A stretch of DNA of 64,000 nucleotides from Thermosediminibacterales bacterium (GTDB taxonomy: Bacteria; Bacillota; Thermosediminibacteria; Koleobacterales; JARRCM01). A program made the position numbers and the translations under genes. The stretch's first letter is position 1, and each line of letters begins with the position of its first letter. The DNA lies in NCBI GenBank assembly GCA_029982205.1, contig JARRCM010000001.1, positions 37,221 to 101,220 of the forward strand, given 5' to 3'. Shown piece after piece: positions 22,198 through 32,744 of this stretch. The notes beneath the pieces are model-generated. The model was not told where the DNA came from and did not search any database. It saw only the letters and a list, made by a program, of their open reading frames with translations.

Positions 22198-25100
22198 CTA
22201 CTTGTAAAAATCATCATCTTCATCATTGTAATCACTGTGTTGGTAATCATCACCAAATTCATCTTCAACAACCAAATCATCTTCATCGTCTAGGTTGAGG
22301 TCTTCATCATCCAAATCAATGTCTTCAGATTCTTCATAATCTTCATCGACTTCTTCCTGCTGATCATTATCATCATTTCTTTCTTCCGTACCCTCTATAT
22401 TAACTTTAAGTTCTTCTAATGTATCTTCATCATCGTCATCAGATTCTTTTATTTCTATTTCTTCCTGTTCTTCGGAAAGAACCTTTACATCAAGACACAA
22501 ACTCTGAAGTTCTTTTATTAAAACCTTAAAAGATTCAGGAACTCCAGGTTCTGGAACGTTTTCCCCTTTCACAATTGCTTCATATGTTTTAACCCTTCCC
22601 ACAACATCGTCAGATTTTACAGTCAAAAGTTCCTGCAGGGTATATGCAGCTCCATATGCTTCTAAAGCCCAAACTTCCATTTCTCCAAACCTCTGCCCGC
22701 CAAACTGGGCTTTTCCTCCTAAGGGCTGCTGCGTCACCAGCGAATAAGGCCCTGTTGACCTTGCATGAATCTTGTCATCCACAAGGTGAGCAAGTTTTAA
22801 CATGTACATATAACCTACAGTAACAGGGTTATCAAAAGGTTCTCCAGTTCTTCCGTCATAAAGAACAGTTTTTCCATTTTCAGGTAATTTAGCGAGTTTA
22901 AATGTCTCAATCAATTCCTCTTCAGTAGCGCCATCAAAAACCGGAGTAGCCACATGCCATCCCAAAGCTTTTGCAGCCCAACCTAAATGAGTTTCGAGAA
23001 CCTGACCTATATTCATTCTAGACGGAACTCCTAATGGATTTAATACAATTTCAACAGGTGTACCGTCTGGTAGAAACGGCATATCTTCTTCAGGAAGGAT
23101 TTTCGATATTACTCCTTTGTTTCCATGGCGTCCAGCCATTTTATCTCCTTCAGATATTTTTCGTTTTTGAGCTATATACACTCTTACAAGCTTATTTATT
23201 CCGGGAGGTAGCTCATCGCCATTTTCCCTGGAAAAAACTTTAACATCCACAACAATACCAGATTCACCATGTGGTACTTTTAATGACGTATCTCTTACTT
23301 CACGGGCTTTTTCTCCGAATATCGCTCGAAGTAATCGTTCTTCAGCCGTCAGCTCAGTTTCTCCCTTAGGTGTAACCTTCCCTACAAGTATATCTCCAGC
23401 TCTGACTTCCGCTCCCGGACGAATTATTCCCCTTTCGTCCAGGTCCTTTAAGGCATCTTCTCCAACGTTAGGAATATCCCTCGTTATTTCCTCAGGGCCT
23501 AACTTAGTGTCACGAGCTTCAGCTTCGTATTCTTCAATATGAATTGAAGTAAACACATCATCTTTAACAAGTTTTTCACTAATCAAAATAGCATCTTCAT
23601 AGTTATATCCTTCCCACGGCATAAATGCAATCAAAACATTACGACCTAGAGCTAGTTCTCCCATATCTGTAGAAGGGCCATCAGCTATAACATCTCCTTT
23701 TTTGACTTTCATGCCTTTTTTAACTATAGGTTTCTGGTTTATACAGGTACCTTGATTTGACCTCATAAATTTTTGAAGTTTGTAAACATCAACAGCAGAA
23801 GTATCATTAGAGCTTAGATCAGTTTTTCTAATAACTATTTCCCTTGCGGTCACTCTCTCCACAACACCATCATTTTTTGCCACGATAACAACACCAGAAT
23901 CCAGCGCCGCTTTATATTCGATCCCTGTTCCTACAAGGGGTGCTTCTGTGGTGAGCAAAGGCACAGCCTGTCGCTGCATGTTTGATCCCATTAATGCGCG
24001 GTTAGCATCATCATTCTCTAAGAAAGGTATAAGAGATGTAGCGACACTAACCAACTGTTTTGGGGACACGTCCATGTAATCTATTTCCTCTGAGGGAACT
24101 ACAAGGATTTGATCACGATGCCTTGCCGTAACTCTTTTGTGTACAAACCTGCCTTCATCATCAAGTGGAGCGTTTGCCTGTGCAATTATATACTCATCTT
24201 CTTCATCAGCGGTAAGGTACTCAATCTCATCAGTAACTACCCCTCGTTCTTTATCTACTTTACGGTATGGAGTCTCTATAAACCCATATTCATTTATCCG
24301 AGCATACGTACTTAATGAACCTATAAGACCGATGTTAGGCCCTTCAGGGGTTTCAATTGGGCACATTCTTCCATAGTGTGAATGATGAACATCTCTAACC
24401 TCAAAACCTGCCCTTTCACGGCTTAATCCACCTGGGCCTAAAGCACTAAGTCGTCGTTTATGTGTCAGTTCCGCAAGAGGATTTGTTTGGTCCATAAATT
24501 GAGAAAGCTGACTGCTTCCGAAAAACTCTTTAATAACTGCTACAACAGGCCGTATATTAATTAACGCTTGAGGGGTTATTACATCAACATCTTGGATTGT
24601 CATTCGTTCCTTAACAACTCGCTCCATCCGCGCAAGGCCAATCCTAAACTGGTTTTGCAAAAGTTCACCCACAGACCTTAATCGGCGATTGCCGAGATGG
24701 TCTATATCATCAATTGAGCCTATTTTATGAAAAAGGTTTAATAAATAGTTTATAGAGGCGATGATATCTTCTTTTGTAATGTACTTTTCGTCTCTGGGTT
24801 TAACTTCATTATTTTCTTTTTTAAAACCGTTTCCTAATACTTTAACTACACTGCCATCAGGTGCAATTACTCTAACTTCATTTATTCCTGCCTTTTCTAT
24901 TTCTAATGCCATTTTACGGGATATTTTTTGGCCTGATTCCACTATAATTTCTTTCGTTTCAGGATGAACAATAGTTTCGGCTGCTTTCAAACCCACAATC
25001 CGTTTCCTGATTGCAAGTTTTTTGTTAAACTTGTATCTACCAACATTTGCAAGGTCGTATCGTTTGGGGTCAAAAAACATACTTTCCAATAAAGACCTTG

Positions 25101-25848
25101 CATTTTCTACAGTGGGAGGTTCACCTGGTCTTAGCCTTTTGTATATTTCTAACAATGCTTCCTCTTCACTATCTGTATTATCTTTATCAAATGTTTTTTT
25201 TATTCTTTCATCTTCACCGTACAGTTCAATAATATCGCTATTGGTTCCATAACCTAGAGCCCTTATCAATACCGTAATAGGCAGTTTTCGCGTTCTATCA
25301 ACCCTTACATAAACAATTTCATTGCTGTCAGTTTCCATTTCCAGCCATGTGCCTCGATTCGGAATAACCGTCCCTGAAAAAAGAACTTTCCCGTTTTTAT
25401 CTATTTGTTCACTATAGTAAACACCAGGTGACCTTACAAGCTGACTTACTATTACTCTTTCAGCTCCGTTTATAATAAACGTCCCTTTTTCAGTCATAAG
25501 TGGAAAGTCTCCCATGAAAACTTCCTGTTCTTTGACTTCTCCGGTTTCTTTATTAATCAAACGAACTCTAACCTTTAATGGGGCAGCATAAGTAACATCT
25601 CTTTCTTTACATTCTTCCACAGAATATTTTGGGTTTTCATCAAGTTTATAGTCTACAAATTCTAAAATGAGGTTTCCGGTAAAATCTTCTATCGGCGATA
25701 TGTCTTCAAAAATCTCTTTTAACCCTTCTTCTAAAAACCACTTGTAGGAATCATGCTGGATTTCTATAAGGTTTGGTAGTTCCATGACCGAATCTATTTT
25801 TGAAAAACTTTGCCGAACTCTTTTACCCAGCTTAACAGGATGTACCAT
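22198..25848 (-). CDS. rpoB: RNA polymerase subunit beta, with acidic C-terminal tail
   Basis: 1216 residues. The rifampicin region is wild type ([29 protein letters not shown]). Other conserved blocks: [31 protein letters not shown] and [20 protein letters not shown]. After the normal end ([15 protein letters not shown]), about 90 residues follow that are mostly Asp and Glu (e.g. [34 protein letters not shown]). The start [19 protein letters not shown] has GAGG 7 nt upstream. It has its own promoter and a leader of about 250 nt. Confidence 0.98.
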   Translation of the reverse strand: MVHPVKLGKRVRQSFSKIDSVMELPNLIEIQHDSYKWFLEEGLKEIFEDISPIEDFTGNLILEFVDYKLDENPKYSVEECKERDVTYAAPLKVRVRLINKETGEVKEQEVFMGDFPLMTEKGTFIINGAERVIVSQLVRSPGVYYSEQIDKNGKVLFSGTVIPNRGTWLEMETDSNEIVYVRVDRTRKLPITVLIRALGYGTNSDIIELYGEDERIKKTFDKDNTDSEEEALLEIYKRLRPGEPPTVENARSLLESMFFDPKRYDLANVGRYKFNKKLAIRKRIVGLKAAETIVHPETKEIIVESGQKISRKMALEIEKAGINEVRVIAPDGSVVKVLGNGFKKENNEVKPRDEKYITKEDIIASINYLLNLFHKIGSIDDIDHLGNRRLRSVGELLQNQFRIGLARMERVVKERMTIQDVDVITPQALINIRPVVAVIKEFFGSSQLSQFMDQTNPLAELTHKRRLSALGPGGLSRERAGFEVRDVHHSHYGRMCPIETPEGPNIGLIGSLSTYARINEYGFIETPYRKVDKERGVVTDEIEYLTADEEDEYIIAQANAPLDDEGRFVHKRVTARHRDQILVVPSEEIDYMDVSPKQLVSVATSLIPFLENDDANRALMGSNMQRQAVPLLTTEAPLVGTGIEYKAALDSGVVIVAKNDGVVERVTAREIVIRKTDLSSNDTSAVDVYKLQKFMRSNQGTCINQKPIVKKGMKVKKGDVIADGPSTDMGELALGRNVLIAFMPWEGYNYEDAILISEKLVKDDVFTSIHIEEYEAEARDTKLGPEEITRDIPNVGEDALKDLDERGIIRPGAEVRAGDILVGKVTPKGETELTAEERLLRAIFGEKAREVRDTSLKVPHGESGIVVDVKVFSRENGDELPPGINKLVRVYIAQKRKISEGDKMAGRHGNKGVISKILPEEDMPFLPDGTPVEIVLNPLGVPSRMNIGQVLETHLGWAAKALGWHVATPVFDGATEEELIETFKLAKLPENGKTVLYDGRTGEPFDNPVTVGYMYMLKLAHLVDDKIHARSTGPYSLVTQQPLGGKAQFGGQRFGEMEVWALEAYGAAYTLQELLTVKSDDVVGRVKTYEAIVKGENVPEPGVPESFKVLIKELQSLCLDVKVLSEEQEEIEIKESDDDDEDTLEELKVNIEGTEERNDDNDQQEEVDEDYEESEDIDLDDEDLNLDDEDDLVVEDEFGDDYQHSDYNDEDDDFYK

Positions 25849-25886
25849 ATATAATCCTCACCCCTTGTTTTATAAAAGTAAAATAG

Positions 25887-25925
25887 CCAAAAGCAAGGTA
25901 TTAGCCCCATCAACCTCGCTTTTGG
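25887..25925 (-). promoter_or_regulatory. Hairpin in the rpoB leader (attenuator candidate)
   Basis: Minus strand CCAAAAGCGAGGT, a loop of about 13 nt, then ACCTTGCTTTTGG: a stem of 13 positions with one mismatch, followed by CTATTTTACTTTTA, about 40 nt before the rpoB start. The 25849-26212 gap (364 nt) otherwise holds the rpoB promoter and the rplL terminator. Whether it acts as terminator, attenuator or processing site is inference. Confidence 0.5.
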
Positions 25926-26105
25926 TTCTTCATCTTTGGTGTATCTATTATAATATTTCCTAAAAACAGAATTTTTATTCACATTAAAAACATTTACTTA
26001 GCAAGATTATCATAGTTTTATAATTAATAATCGAAAAAAATTATTATTCCTTATAAGCAATAAGCACAATATTTAATTTAAAAGAAACAATAATTGCAAT
26101 GTCAA

Positions 26106-26134
26106 ATATTATCACATAACTCACTTTTTGTCAA
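26106..26134 (-). promoter_or_regulatory. rpoB promoter
   Basis: Minus strand TTGACA, 17-nt spacer, TAATAT. A near-consensus sigma-A promoter in the rplL-rpoB gap, giving a leader of roughly 250 nt. Confidence 0.75.
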
Positions 26135-26175
26135 GGAAAATTTTCATAATCTTTTTCAAAGGTTATATAAAAATT

Positions 26176-26203
26176 AAAGGGTCTGTTTGATACTAGACCC
26201 TTT
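26176..26203 (-). terminator. Terminator after rplL
   Basis: Minus strand AAAGGGTCT, 10-nt loop, AGACCCTTT, then AATTTTTATATA. A perfect 9-bp stem immediately after rplL. Confidence 0.8.
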
Positions 26204-26212
26204 AACACTGAA

Positions 26213-26584
26213 TTATTTAATTTCAACACCTGCACCGACTTCTTCAAGTTTAGCCTTTATTGATTCAGCCTCTTCTTTGCTAACCTTTTCTTTAACTGGT
26301 TTTGGAGCTCCATCAACAAGAGCTTTGGCTTCTTTTAGCCCAAGACCTGTAATTTCCCTTACTGCTTTTATAACTTTTATTTTCTGGTCACCAGCACTTG
26401 TGAGCACAACATCAAACTCTGTTTGTTCCTCCTCCTGGGCAGCTTCTGCAGCACCAGGTACTGCTGCCATAGCAACTGGAGCAGCTGCTGTAACACCAAA
26501 TTTGTCTTCAAGCTCTTTTACAAGCTCAGCTAATTCCAAGACAGTCATATTTTCAATGGCTTGGATAATTTCTTCTTTAGTCAT
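26213..26584 (-). CDS. rplL: 50S ribosomal protein L7/L12
   Basis: 123 residues. N-terminal dimerisation domain ([20 protein letters not shown]), Ala-rich hinge ([20 protein letters not shown]) and the factor-binding C-terminal domain ([20 protein letters not shown], then [10 protein letters not shown]). The stalk protein recruits EF-Tu, EF-G and IF-2. It follows rplJ by 29 nt and is closed by a terminator. Confidence 0.99.
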   Translation of the reverse strand: MTKEEIIQAIENMTVLELAELVKELEDKFGVTAAAPVAMAAVPGAAEAAQEEEQTEFDVVLTSAGDQKIKVIKAVREITGLGLKEAKALVDGAPKPVKEKVSKEEAESIKAKLEEVGAGVEIK

Positions 26585-26613
26585 TCTGTTTCACCTCCCT
26601 GATATGGTATCTC

Positions 26614-27138
26614 TTATGATTGTTTTTTATCTTTAATAGCCTGCAGAGCATAAACAAGGCCCCGCATTGGTCCATTTAACACATTTACCAAACCTGAAAT
26701 AGGCGCCTGCATTCCTGCTAAAACTTTTGCAATTAACACTTCTCTTGAAGGCAGGTCTGCTAAATTTTTAATACCATTAATATCTACAACTTTTCCCTCT
26801 ACCAGTCCAACCTTTATTTCTAAATTTTTATGGTCTTTGGCAAACTTTGATAATATTTTTGCAGCTGCGACGGGATCTTCGTAGCTGAATGCGATCGCAG
26901 TAGGACCTTGTAGAAACTCCTTAAGTTCATCACTATAATCAAAATCCTTTATAGCTAAACGAGTTAATGTATTTTTAACAACTTTATATTCTATTCCTGC
27001 TTCCCTCAACTGTTTCCTAAGTTCTGTAACTTCAGCTACGTTCAAACCTCGATAATCTGTAAGAAGAGCTGAATTGGCACGTTCAAATTTATCTCTAATT
27101 TCTTCTACCACACGCTCCTTTACTGCCCTATTGCCCAC
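26614..27138 (-). CDS. rplJ: 50S ribosomal protein L10
   Basis: 174 residues, GTG start 10 nt after GGAGG. L10 anchors L7/L12 dimers to the ribosome. Motifs: VVEEIRDKFERANSALLTDY (then RGLNV), EYKVVKNTLTRLA and GPTAIAFSYEDPVAAAKIL. In Firmicutes the L10(L12)4 complex binds its own mRNA leader; a matching leader is present upstream. Confidence 0.99.
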   Translation of the reverse strand: MGNRAVKERVVEEIRDKFERANSALLTDYRGLNVAEVTELRKQLREAGIEYKVVKNTLTRLAIKDFDYSDELKEFLQGPTAIAFSYEDPVAAAKILSKFAKDHKNLEIKVGLVEGKVVDINGIKNLADLPSREVLIAKVLAGMQAPISGLVNVLNGPMRGLVYALQAIKDKKQS

Positions 27139-27162
27139 TAGCTTATCACCTCCTCATTAATA

Positions 27163-27295
27163 AACCTCCTGTAGACACAAAGGCACATACAGGAGGTTAG
27201 TTAGAATCAATCCTCATAAAACAGCCTCGGTAGGCAAAACTTTAAGCTTAACAGCACCTACTGTCTACAGCTAAACTGTATATTTTATTTTGAAC
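27163..27295 (-). promoter_or_regulatory. L10 leader (ribosomal protein autoregulation)
   Basis: Upstream of rplJ the minus strand has CAGTAGGTGCTGTTAAGCTT then GTTTTGCCTACCGAGGC, the sequence pattern of the Firmicutes L10 leader (GUAGGU/GCCUAC helix with unpaired AAGC-type loop). It is followed by an 11-bp perfect hairpin AACCTCCTGTA...TACAGGAGGTT (27163-27198) just before the rplJ ribosome-binding site. L10-L12 binding is expected to set the alternative fold. The family is established knowledge; the boundaries are my estimate. Confidence 0.8.
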
Positions 27296-27302
27296 ATGTA
27301 AA

Positions 27303-27331
27303 ATTATATCATTAATTTTTATAATGAGCAA
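27303..27331 (-). promoter_or_regulatory. rplJ promoter
   Basis: Minus strand TTGCTC, 17-nt spacer, TATAAT, just upstream of the L10 leader and just after the rplA stop codon. Confidence 0.65.
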
Positions 27332-27340
27332 CTGAAAATA

Positions 27341-28039
27341 TTATTTATCTATTACTTTTTGCGGATTTATTTTTATTCCCGGACCCATGCTGCTTGAAAT
27401 AACTACACTTCTAAGATACTGACCTTTCGCAGCAGCTGGTCGTGCTTTTATTATAGCTTCCATTAGCACCTTGAAGTTTTCTAAAAGTTTTTCAGTTCCA
27501 AATGATTTTTTACCGATTGGCGCATGAACAATACTCGTTTTATCAACTCTGTATTCAATCTTACCTGCTTTAATATCTTTTACCGCCTTTTCAATCTCAA
27601 AAGTTACAGTTCCGGATTTAGGGTTTGGCATTAAACCTTTAGGGCCTAATATTCTTCCCAGTTTACCAACACTACCCATCATATCAGGAGTTGCAACTGC
27701 TACATCAAAATCAAGCCATCCCCCTTGGATTTTTTCAATCATATCCTCAGCACCCACATAATCGGCTCCGGCATTTTCAGCTTCTTTTGCTTTATCACCT
27801 TTCGCAAACACTAACACTTTAACCGTCTTGCCTGTACCATGAGGTAAAACTACAGCGCCTCTGACCTGCTGGTCGGCATGTCGGGGATTTACTCCTAGTT
27901 TTACTGAAACTTCTATTGTTTCATCAAATTTAGCATTTGCAGTTTTCTGAACCAACTCCATAGCTTCATCAGGATCATAAAGTTTTGTCCTATCAACAAG
28001 TGCTAAAGCTTCTTTATACCTCTTTCCTCTTTTTGGCAT
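27341..28039 (-). CDS. rplA: 50S ribosomal protein L1
   Basis: 232 residues. L1 forms the mobile stalk near the E site. [20 protein letters not shown] is a typical start, and [20 protein letters not shown] is the family signature. It follows rplK by 57 nt. No terminator was seen after it. Confidence 0.99.
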   Translation of the reverse strand: MPKRGKRYKEALALVDRTKLYDPDEAMELVQKTANAKFDETIEVSVKLGVNPRHADQQVRGAVVLPHGTGKTVKVLVFAKGDKAKEAENAGADYVGAEDMIEKIQGGWLDFDVAVATPDMMGSVGKLGRILGPKGLMPNPKSGTVTFEIEKAVKDIKAGKIEYRVDKTSIVHAPIGKKSFGTEKLLENFKVLMEAIIKARPAAAKGQYLRSVVISSSMGPGIKINPQKVIDK

Positions 28040-28096
28040 ATCGTTTCCTCCTTTGTGGTATTAACGGATTTTGCCCTCCCACTATATTTTCTTAAA

Positions 28097-28522
28097 TCAA
28101 CCTTCTACTATTATGCCCATACTTTTGGCAGTCCCTTCAATCATTCTCATAGCAGCTTCAATGCTTGCAGCATTTAAATCTTTCATTTTAAGTTCAGCTA
28201 TTTTTTGAATGTCTTTTTTAGTTACTTTAGCAACTTTATTCCGGTTGGGCTCACCGGAGGCTTTCTCAATACCGGCTGCTTTCTTAAGAAGCACCGCTGC
28301 CGGAGGTGTTTTACAGATAAATGTAAAAGACCTGTCCTGATAAATAGTTATTTCTACAGGTATTATTAAACCTGCTTGTTTTGCGGTTTTTTCATTGAAT
28401 TCTTTACAAAAACCCATTATATTAACTCCATGCTGGCCTAAAGCCGGACCTACGGGAGGAGCAGGTGTAGCTTTACCAGCAGGTATTTGCAGTTTAACTA
28501 ATCCTATAACTTTTTTTGCCAT
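28097..28522 (-). CDS. rplK: 50S ribosomal protein L11
   Basis: 141 residues from [20 protein letters not shown] (8 nt after GGAGG; the track adds three). Part of the GTPase-associated centre and the thiostrepton site. Signature: [20 protein letters not shown]; the C-terminus, [19 protein letters not shown], binds rRNA. The gap to nusG is 15 nt. Confidence 0.99.
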   Translation of the reverse strand: MAKKVIGLVKLQIPAGKATPAPPVGPALGQHGVNIMGFCKEFNEKTAKQAGLIIPVEITIYQDRSFTFICKTPPAAVLLKKAAGIEKASGEPNRNKVAKVTKKDIQKIAELKMKDLNAASIEAAMRMIEGTAKSMGIIVEG

Positions 28523-28537
28523 TAAGCCCACCTCCTA

Positions 28538-29062
28538 TTATATTTTTTCTATCTGTATATAATCAAGTTCAACTGGAATTTCTCTTCCAAACATCGAAAC
28601 CATAACTTTAACTTTTTCTTTTTCTGGGTTAACTTCTTCAATCTTACCAATAAAGTTTTCAAATGGCCCGGAAACGATTTTTACTGATTGCCCAACTTTG
28701 TAATCTGCCTTTGGTTTTGGATCTTCAATACCCATTTGTTTAAGTATTGACTTTACTTCACTTTCCTGCAAAGGAATCGGTTTTGTACCTGAACCTACAA
28801 AGCCGGTAACTCCCGGCGTATTACGAACAACATACCATGAATCATCAGTAACAATCATTTCAACAATAACATATCCCGGGAATATTTTTCTGGTTGTTTC
28901 CTTTTTTTTGCCGTTTTTTATTTCAATTTGTTTTTCCATAGGAACCAGAACTCTAAATATTTTATCCTGCATGCCCATGGATTCCACTCGTTTTTCAAGA
29001 TTTGCTTTAACCTTGTTTTCATACCCAGAATATGTGTGTATTACATACCAGTTTTTAGACAT
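28538..29062 (-). CDS. nusG: Transcription antitermination factor NusG
   Basis: 174 residues. NGN domain (WYVIHTYSGYENKVKANLEK, FPGYVIVEMIVTDDSWYVVR) followed by a C-terminal KOW domain (GQSVKIVSGPFENFIGKIEE). NusG contacts RNA polymerase across the cleft and links it to the ribosome. It lies in the standard secE-nusG-rplK order. Confidence 0.99.
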   Translation of the reverse strand: MSKNWYVIHTYSGYENKVKANLEKRVESMGMQDKIFRVLVPMEKQIEIKNGKKKETTRKIFPGYVIVEMIVTDDSWYVVRNTPGVTGFVGSGTKPIPLQESEVKSILKQMGIEDPKPKADYKVGQSVKIVSGPFENFIGKIEEVNPEKEKVKVMVSMFGREIPVELDYIQIEKI

Positions 29063-29095
29063 ATTCTCAAGGGGCTTCTAGCCCCTCCCTCCCTT

Positions 29096-29305
29096 TTACT
29101 TAATAAAAACACCTAACATTTGTGTAAAAATTGAATCCGCTATCCAAATTATCACTGCAACAATGAACACAGATGCAAATACTATAACAGTATATGATGT
29201 TAGTTCTTTACGATTAGGCCAGGTTACTTTTTTTAGTTCCGCACGTACCTCTCGAAGGAACTTCATTAATCTGGAAAATGCTCCTTCTTTCTTTTTTGTA
29301 ACCAT
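29096..29305 (-). CDS. secE: Protein translocase subunit SecE
   Basis: 69 residues, the short single-span form: an amphipathic N-terminal part (LMKFLREVRAELKKVTWPNR) and one membrane segment (YTVIVFASVFIVAVIIWIAD). It clamps SecY in the translocon. rpmG-secE-nusG is the usual order. Confidence 0.98.
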   Translation of the reverse strand: MVTKKKEGAFSRLMKFLREVRAELKKVTWPNRKELTSYTVIVFASVFIVAVIIWIADSIFTQMLGVFIK

Positions 29306-29375
29306 ACTTTCTCACATCCTTAACATTATCAAAAAACAAAATGATTATTAAACAGCTATTATAAACTATTATAAA

Positions 29376-29525
29376 CTATTTTGTTTCTTTGTGTAAAGTA
29401 TGCTTTTTACAGAATTTACAGTACTTCATTAACTCCAATCTGTCGGGGTCGTTTCGCTTGTTTTTACTCGTGTTATAGTTTCGCTGTTTACACTCAGTGC
29501 AGGCCAGAGTTATGTTGATTCTCAT
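29376..29525 (-). CDS. rpmG: 50S ribosomal protein L33 (zinc form)
   Basis: Too short for the ORF track. Minus-strand translation [20 protein letters not shown]...[16 protein letters not shown] gives 49 residues, the L33 length. C-x2-C pairs at 9/12 and 36/39 make the zinc form. GGAGG lies 10 nt before the ATG. A consensus promoter is upstream, making this the first gene of the secE-nusG-rplKA unit. Confidence 0.97.
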   Translation of the reverse strand: MRINITLACTECKQRNYNTSKNKRNDPDRLELMKYCKFCKKHTLHKETK

Positions 29526-29598
29526 TTGAGTTGCACCTCCTCAATATATATACAAATGTATATTTGATGTTTCTATCCTGGCGCAGTGTTACTCATAC

Positions 29599-29627
29599 AA
29601 TTTATCATAATTTTTTTTTAATGTCAA
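29599..29627 (-). promoter_or_regulatory. rpmG-secE-nusG-rplKA promoter
   Basis: Minus strand TTGACA, 17-nt spacer, TAAATT, about 75 nt before the rpmG start. Confidence 0.75.
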
Positions 29628-29690
29628 CCATCAACCGTTTTGCCTTCATTTTATATTTTGTCCAATATTTTCCTTAATTATTCAGCTTAT

Positions 29691-30113
29691 TTACTTACTT
29701 TTAATAATCAAAATACCTGCCATTATAAACAGAGTTCCTATTAATTTATTTAATGTAAATTTTTCATTTAAAAATACAATTGCTGCTAAAACAGTCACCA
29801 TAGGAAAAGCCGCAGTTATGGGTACCATTTTGGAAGCTTCACCATATTTGAGTGCATAAAAGTACGTAAAATGACCTATTAGAGAACCCAATAAACCTTC
29901 TGCAACTAAAAACCCCATTGGCCTTATTCCAATCTGAAAAACTCCTGTCAGTTTTCCTGTTAATATAGTAATTATAAGTAAAACCAGACTTATTGAGAAA
30001 CTTCTTATTGTTAGAGCTGTTAATGGGTCTATAGATTTCAGACCAATTTTCCCGAATATAGGAGCAGTTCCCCAGAACAACATTGTAAGTAACGCAAAAA
30101 CAAGTGTAGTCAT
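29691..30113 (-). CDS. EamA/DMT-superfamily small transporter (single domain)
   Basis: 140 residues from MTTLVFALLTMLFWGTAPIF (5 nt after AAGGAGG; the track start is 17 codons earlier). A single EamA domain with about five hydrophobic segments; typical motif PLTALTIRSFSISLVLL, then EGLLGSLIGHFTYFYALKYG and the C-terminal LNEKFTLNKLIGTLFIMAGI. At half the size of a standard ten-span DMT protein, it would need to dimerise. The substrate is unknown. It interrupts the usual tuf-rpmG adjacency. Confidence 0.8.
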   Translation of the reverse strand: MTTLVFALLTMLFWGTAPIFGKIGLKSIDPLTALTIRSFSISLVLLIITILTGKLTGVFQIGIRPMGFLVAEGLLGSLIGHFTYFYALKYGEASKMVPITAAFPMVTVLAAIVFLNEKFTLNKLIGTLFIMAGILIIKSK

Positions 30114-30173
30114 ATAAACCTCCTTATTCATGACTTTTCCTGGTAAAATCATATGAATGTACAAACATAAAAA

Positions 30174-30199
30174 CAGGGGACTGGTTTAACCAGCCCCCG
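30174..30199 (-). terminator. Terminator after tuf2
   Basis: Minus strand CGGGGGCTGGT-TAA-ACCAGTCCCCTG then TTTTTATG: a long GC-rich stem with one G-T pair plus a T-run, in the tuf2 to EamA gap. Confidence 0.85.
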
Positions 30200-30205
30200 T
30201 GTATA

Positions 30206-31396
<1,191 letters not shown>

Positions 31397-31496
31397 ACTC
31401 CTGCCTCCTTTTAGTTAATATTATGTAGGTAAAATGATAATTTACGGATATATTATATCCAAATAAAGCAAATTTTTCAAACATTTAAGGTAAACT

Positions 31497-31572
31497 TGGA
31501 GCCCACGGCCGGGATTGAACCGGTGACCTCCGCCTTACCAAGGCGACGCTCTACCTACTGAGCTACGTGGGC
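31497..31572 (-). tRNA. tRNA-Thr (GGT)
   Basis: Minus strand GCCCACGTAGCTCAGTAGGT...; anticodon loop TTGGTAA, T arm GGTTCAATCC, discriminator T and encoded CCA. The 7-bp acceptor GCCCACG/CGTGGGC is perfect. Last tRNA before tuf2. Confidence 0.97.
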
Positions 31573-31577
31573 ATAGT

Positions 31578-31654
<77 letters not shown>

Positions 31655-31672
31655 TTATTTTCATTTCTCAAA

Positions 31673-31748
31673 TGGAGCGGGAAACGGGATTCGAACCCGC
31701 GACCCCCAGCTTGGAAGGCTGGTGCTCTAACCTCTGAGCTACTCCCGC
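31673..31748 (-). tRNA. tRNA-Gly (TCC)
   Basis: Minus strand GCGGGAGTAGCTCAGAGGTT...; loop CTTCCAA gives anticodon TCC, T arm GGTTCGAATCC, encoded CCA. Confidence 0.97.
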
Positions 31749-31756
31749 AAAATCAA

Positions 31757-31842
31757 TGGTGGAGAGAGGTGGATTCGAACCACCGAAGGCTTTGCCAGCA
31801 GATTTACAGTCTGCCCCCTTTGGCCAGCTCGGGAATCTCTCC
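31757..31842 (-). tRNA. tRNA-Tyr (GTA)
   Basis: Minus strand GGAGAGATTCCCGAGCTGGC...; 86 nt with a long variable arm, anticodon GTA within CAGACTGTAAATCTG, T arm GGTTCGAATCC, encoded CCA. First tRNA of the cluster. Confidence 0.97.
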
Positions 31843-31870
31843 ATAATTAGTTCTAAAGCCAACTTTAATA

Positions 31871-31899
31871 ATTATATGATTTGCATTATAACAGGTCAA
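31871..31899 (-). promoter_or_regulatory. Promoter of the tRNA-tuf2 unit
   Basis: Minus strand TTGACC, 17-nt spacer, TATAAT, about 30 nt before tRNA-Tyr. The -35 and part of the spacer lie in a region where the decamer TTGCATTATA (plus strand) occurs twice (31881 and 31931). Confidence 0.75.
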
Positions 31900-32007
31900 T
31901 TTTCTCATAATTCATTATCAGGGAATTAATTTGCATTATACAAATTTATCTTAAAAGCTCTCATTTATTCTAAACTTTTTACCAGTATACTCTTTACTAT
32001 ACATGTA

Positions 32008-32652
32008 TCATGCTTCTCTAACTTCTAAATAACGTTCTAATTTCCTTTTGACCCTTTGTAGAGCATTATCTATGGATTTTACATGTCTTTTAAGCTCTTT
32101 GGCAATTTCGTGATATGATTTGCCTTCGAGATAAGACATGAGTACCTGCCATTCGAGCTTGCTCAAAATCTCACCCATTTTTTCTTCAATATCGCAAAAC
32201 TCTTCTCTGCTTATAATAAGTTCTTCAGGGTCTGTTACCTTTGCCCCGGTTAAAACATCCAGGAGTGTTCTGTCTGAATCCTCATCGTAAATAGGTTTAT
32301 TTAATGATACATAAGAATTTAACGGAATGTGTTTCTGCCTTGTAGCTGTTTTTATTGCTGTTATAATCTGGCGTGTAATACAAAGCTCTGCAAACGCTTT
32401 AAAGGATGAAAGTTTATCTTTCTTAAAGTCACGAATAGCTTTATATAAACCAATCATGCCCTCTTGAACAATATCTTCTCTATCAGCCCCAATCAAAAAA
32501 TATGACCTGGCTTTTGCTCTTACAAAGTTTCTATATTTGTTTATTAAGTATTCTTGTGCAAGAGTGTTACCAACCTTAGCATCCTCAACTATTTCTTCAT
32601 CGAGCATAACATCATAACAATGGGCAGGTTGCTTTTGCAAACTGACGCTCAC
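32008..32652 (-). CDS. sigH: RNA polymerase sporulation sigma factor SigH
   Basis: 214 residues, GTG start 8 nt after GGAGG. Sigma-70 family: region 2 (NKYRNFVRAKARSYFLIGAD, EDIVQEGMIGLYKAIRDF) and a C-terminal region 4 helix-turn-helix (YLEGKSYHEIAKELKRHVKS). The arrangement and length match Spo0H/SigH, which drives early sporulation genes. Position between rae1 and the tRNA/secE block is conserved in spore-formers. Confidence 0.95.
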   Translation of the reverse strand: MSVSLQKQPAHCYDVMLDEEIVEDAKVGNTLAQEYLINKYRNFVRAKARSYFLIGADREDIVQEGMIGLYKAIRDFKKDKLSSFKAFAELCITRQIITAIKTATRQKHIPLNSYVSLNKPIYDEDSDRTLLDVLTGAKVTDPEELIISREEFCDIEEKMGEILSKLEWQVLMSYLEGKSYHEIAKELKRHVKSIDNALQRVKRKLERYLEVREA

Positions 32653-32696
32653 TCACATCGCCTCCATGCAAAGAATTAAAAAGGGCAACCATTAAT

Positions 32697-32726
32697 ATTA
32701 TAACCTATGAAAAAAATAATAGTCAA
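32697..32726 (-). promoter_or_regulatory. sigH promoter
   Basis: Minus strand TTGACT, 18-nt spacer, TATAAT in the gap between rae1 and sigH. Confidence 0.65.
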
Positions 32727-32744
32727 GCCATCATTCCTCAATAA

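Noticed and set aside
25794-25982. 62-aa minus-strand ORF at the rpoB start
   Set aside because: Overlaps the rpoB 5' end out of frame, spans the leader hairpin and lacks a Shine-Dalgarno.
31668-31862. 64-aa minus-strand ORF
   Set aside because: Lies entirely over tRNA-Gly and tRNA-Tyr genes.
31881-31940. Two copies of TTGCATTATA upstream of the tRNA cluster, first read as a tandem promoter or short CRISPR-like repeat
   Set aside because: Only two copies; the upstream copy has no matching -35, and no repeat-spacer structure exists.
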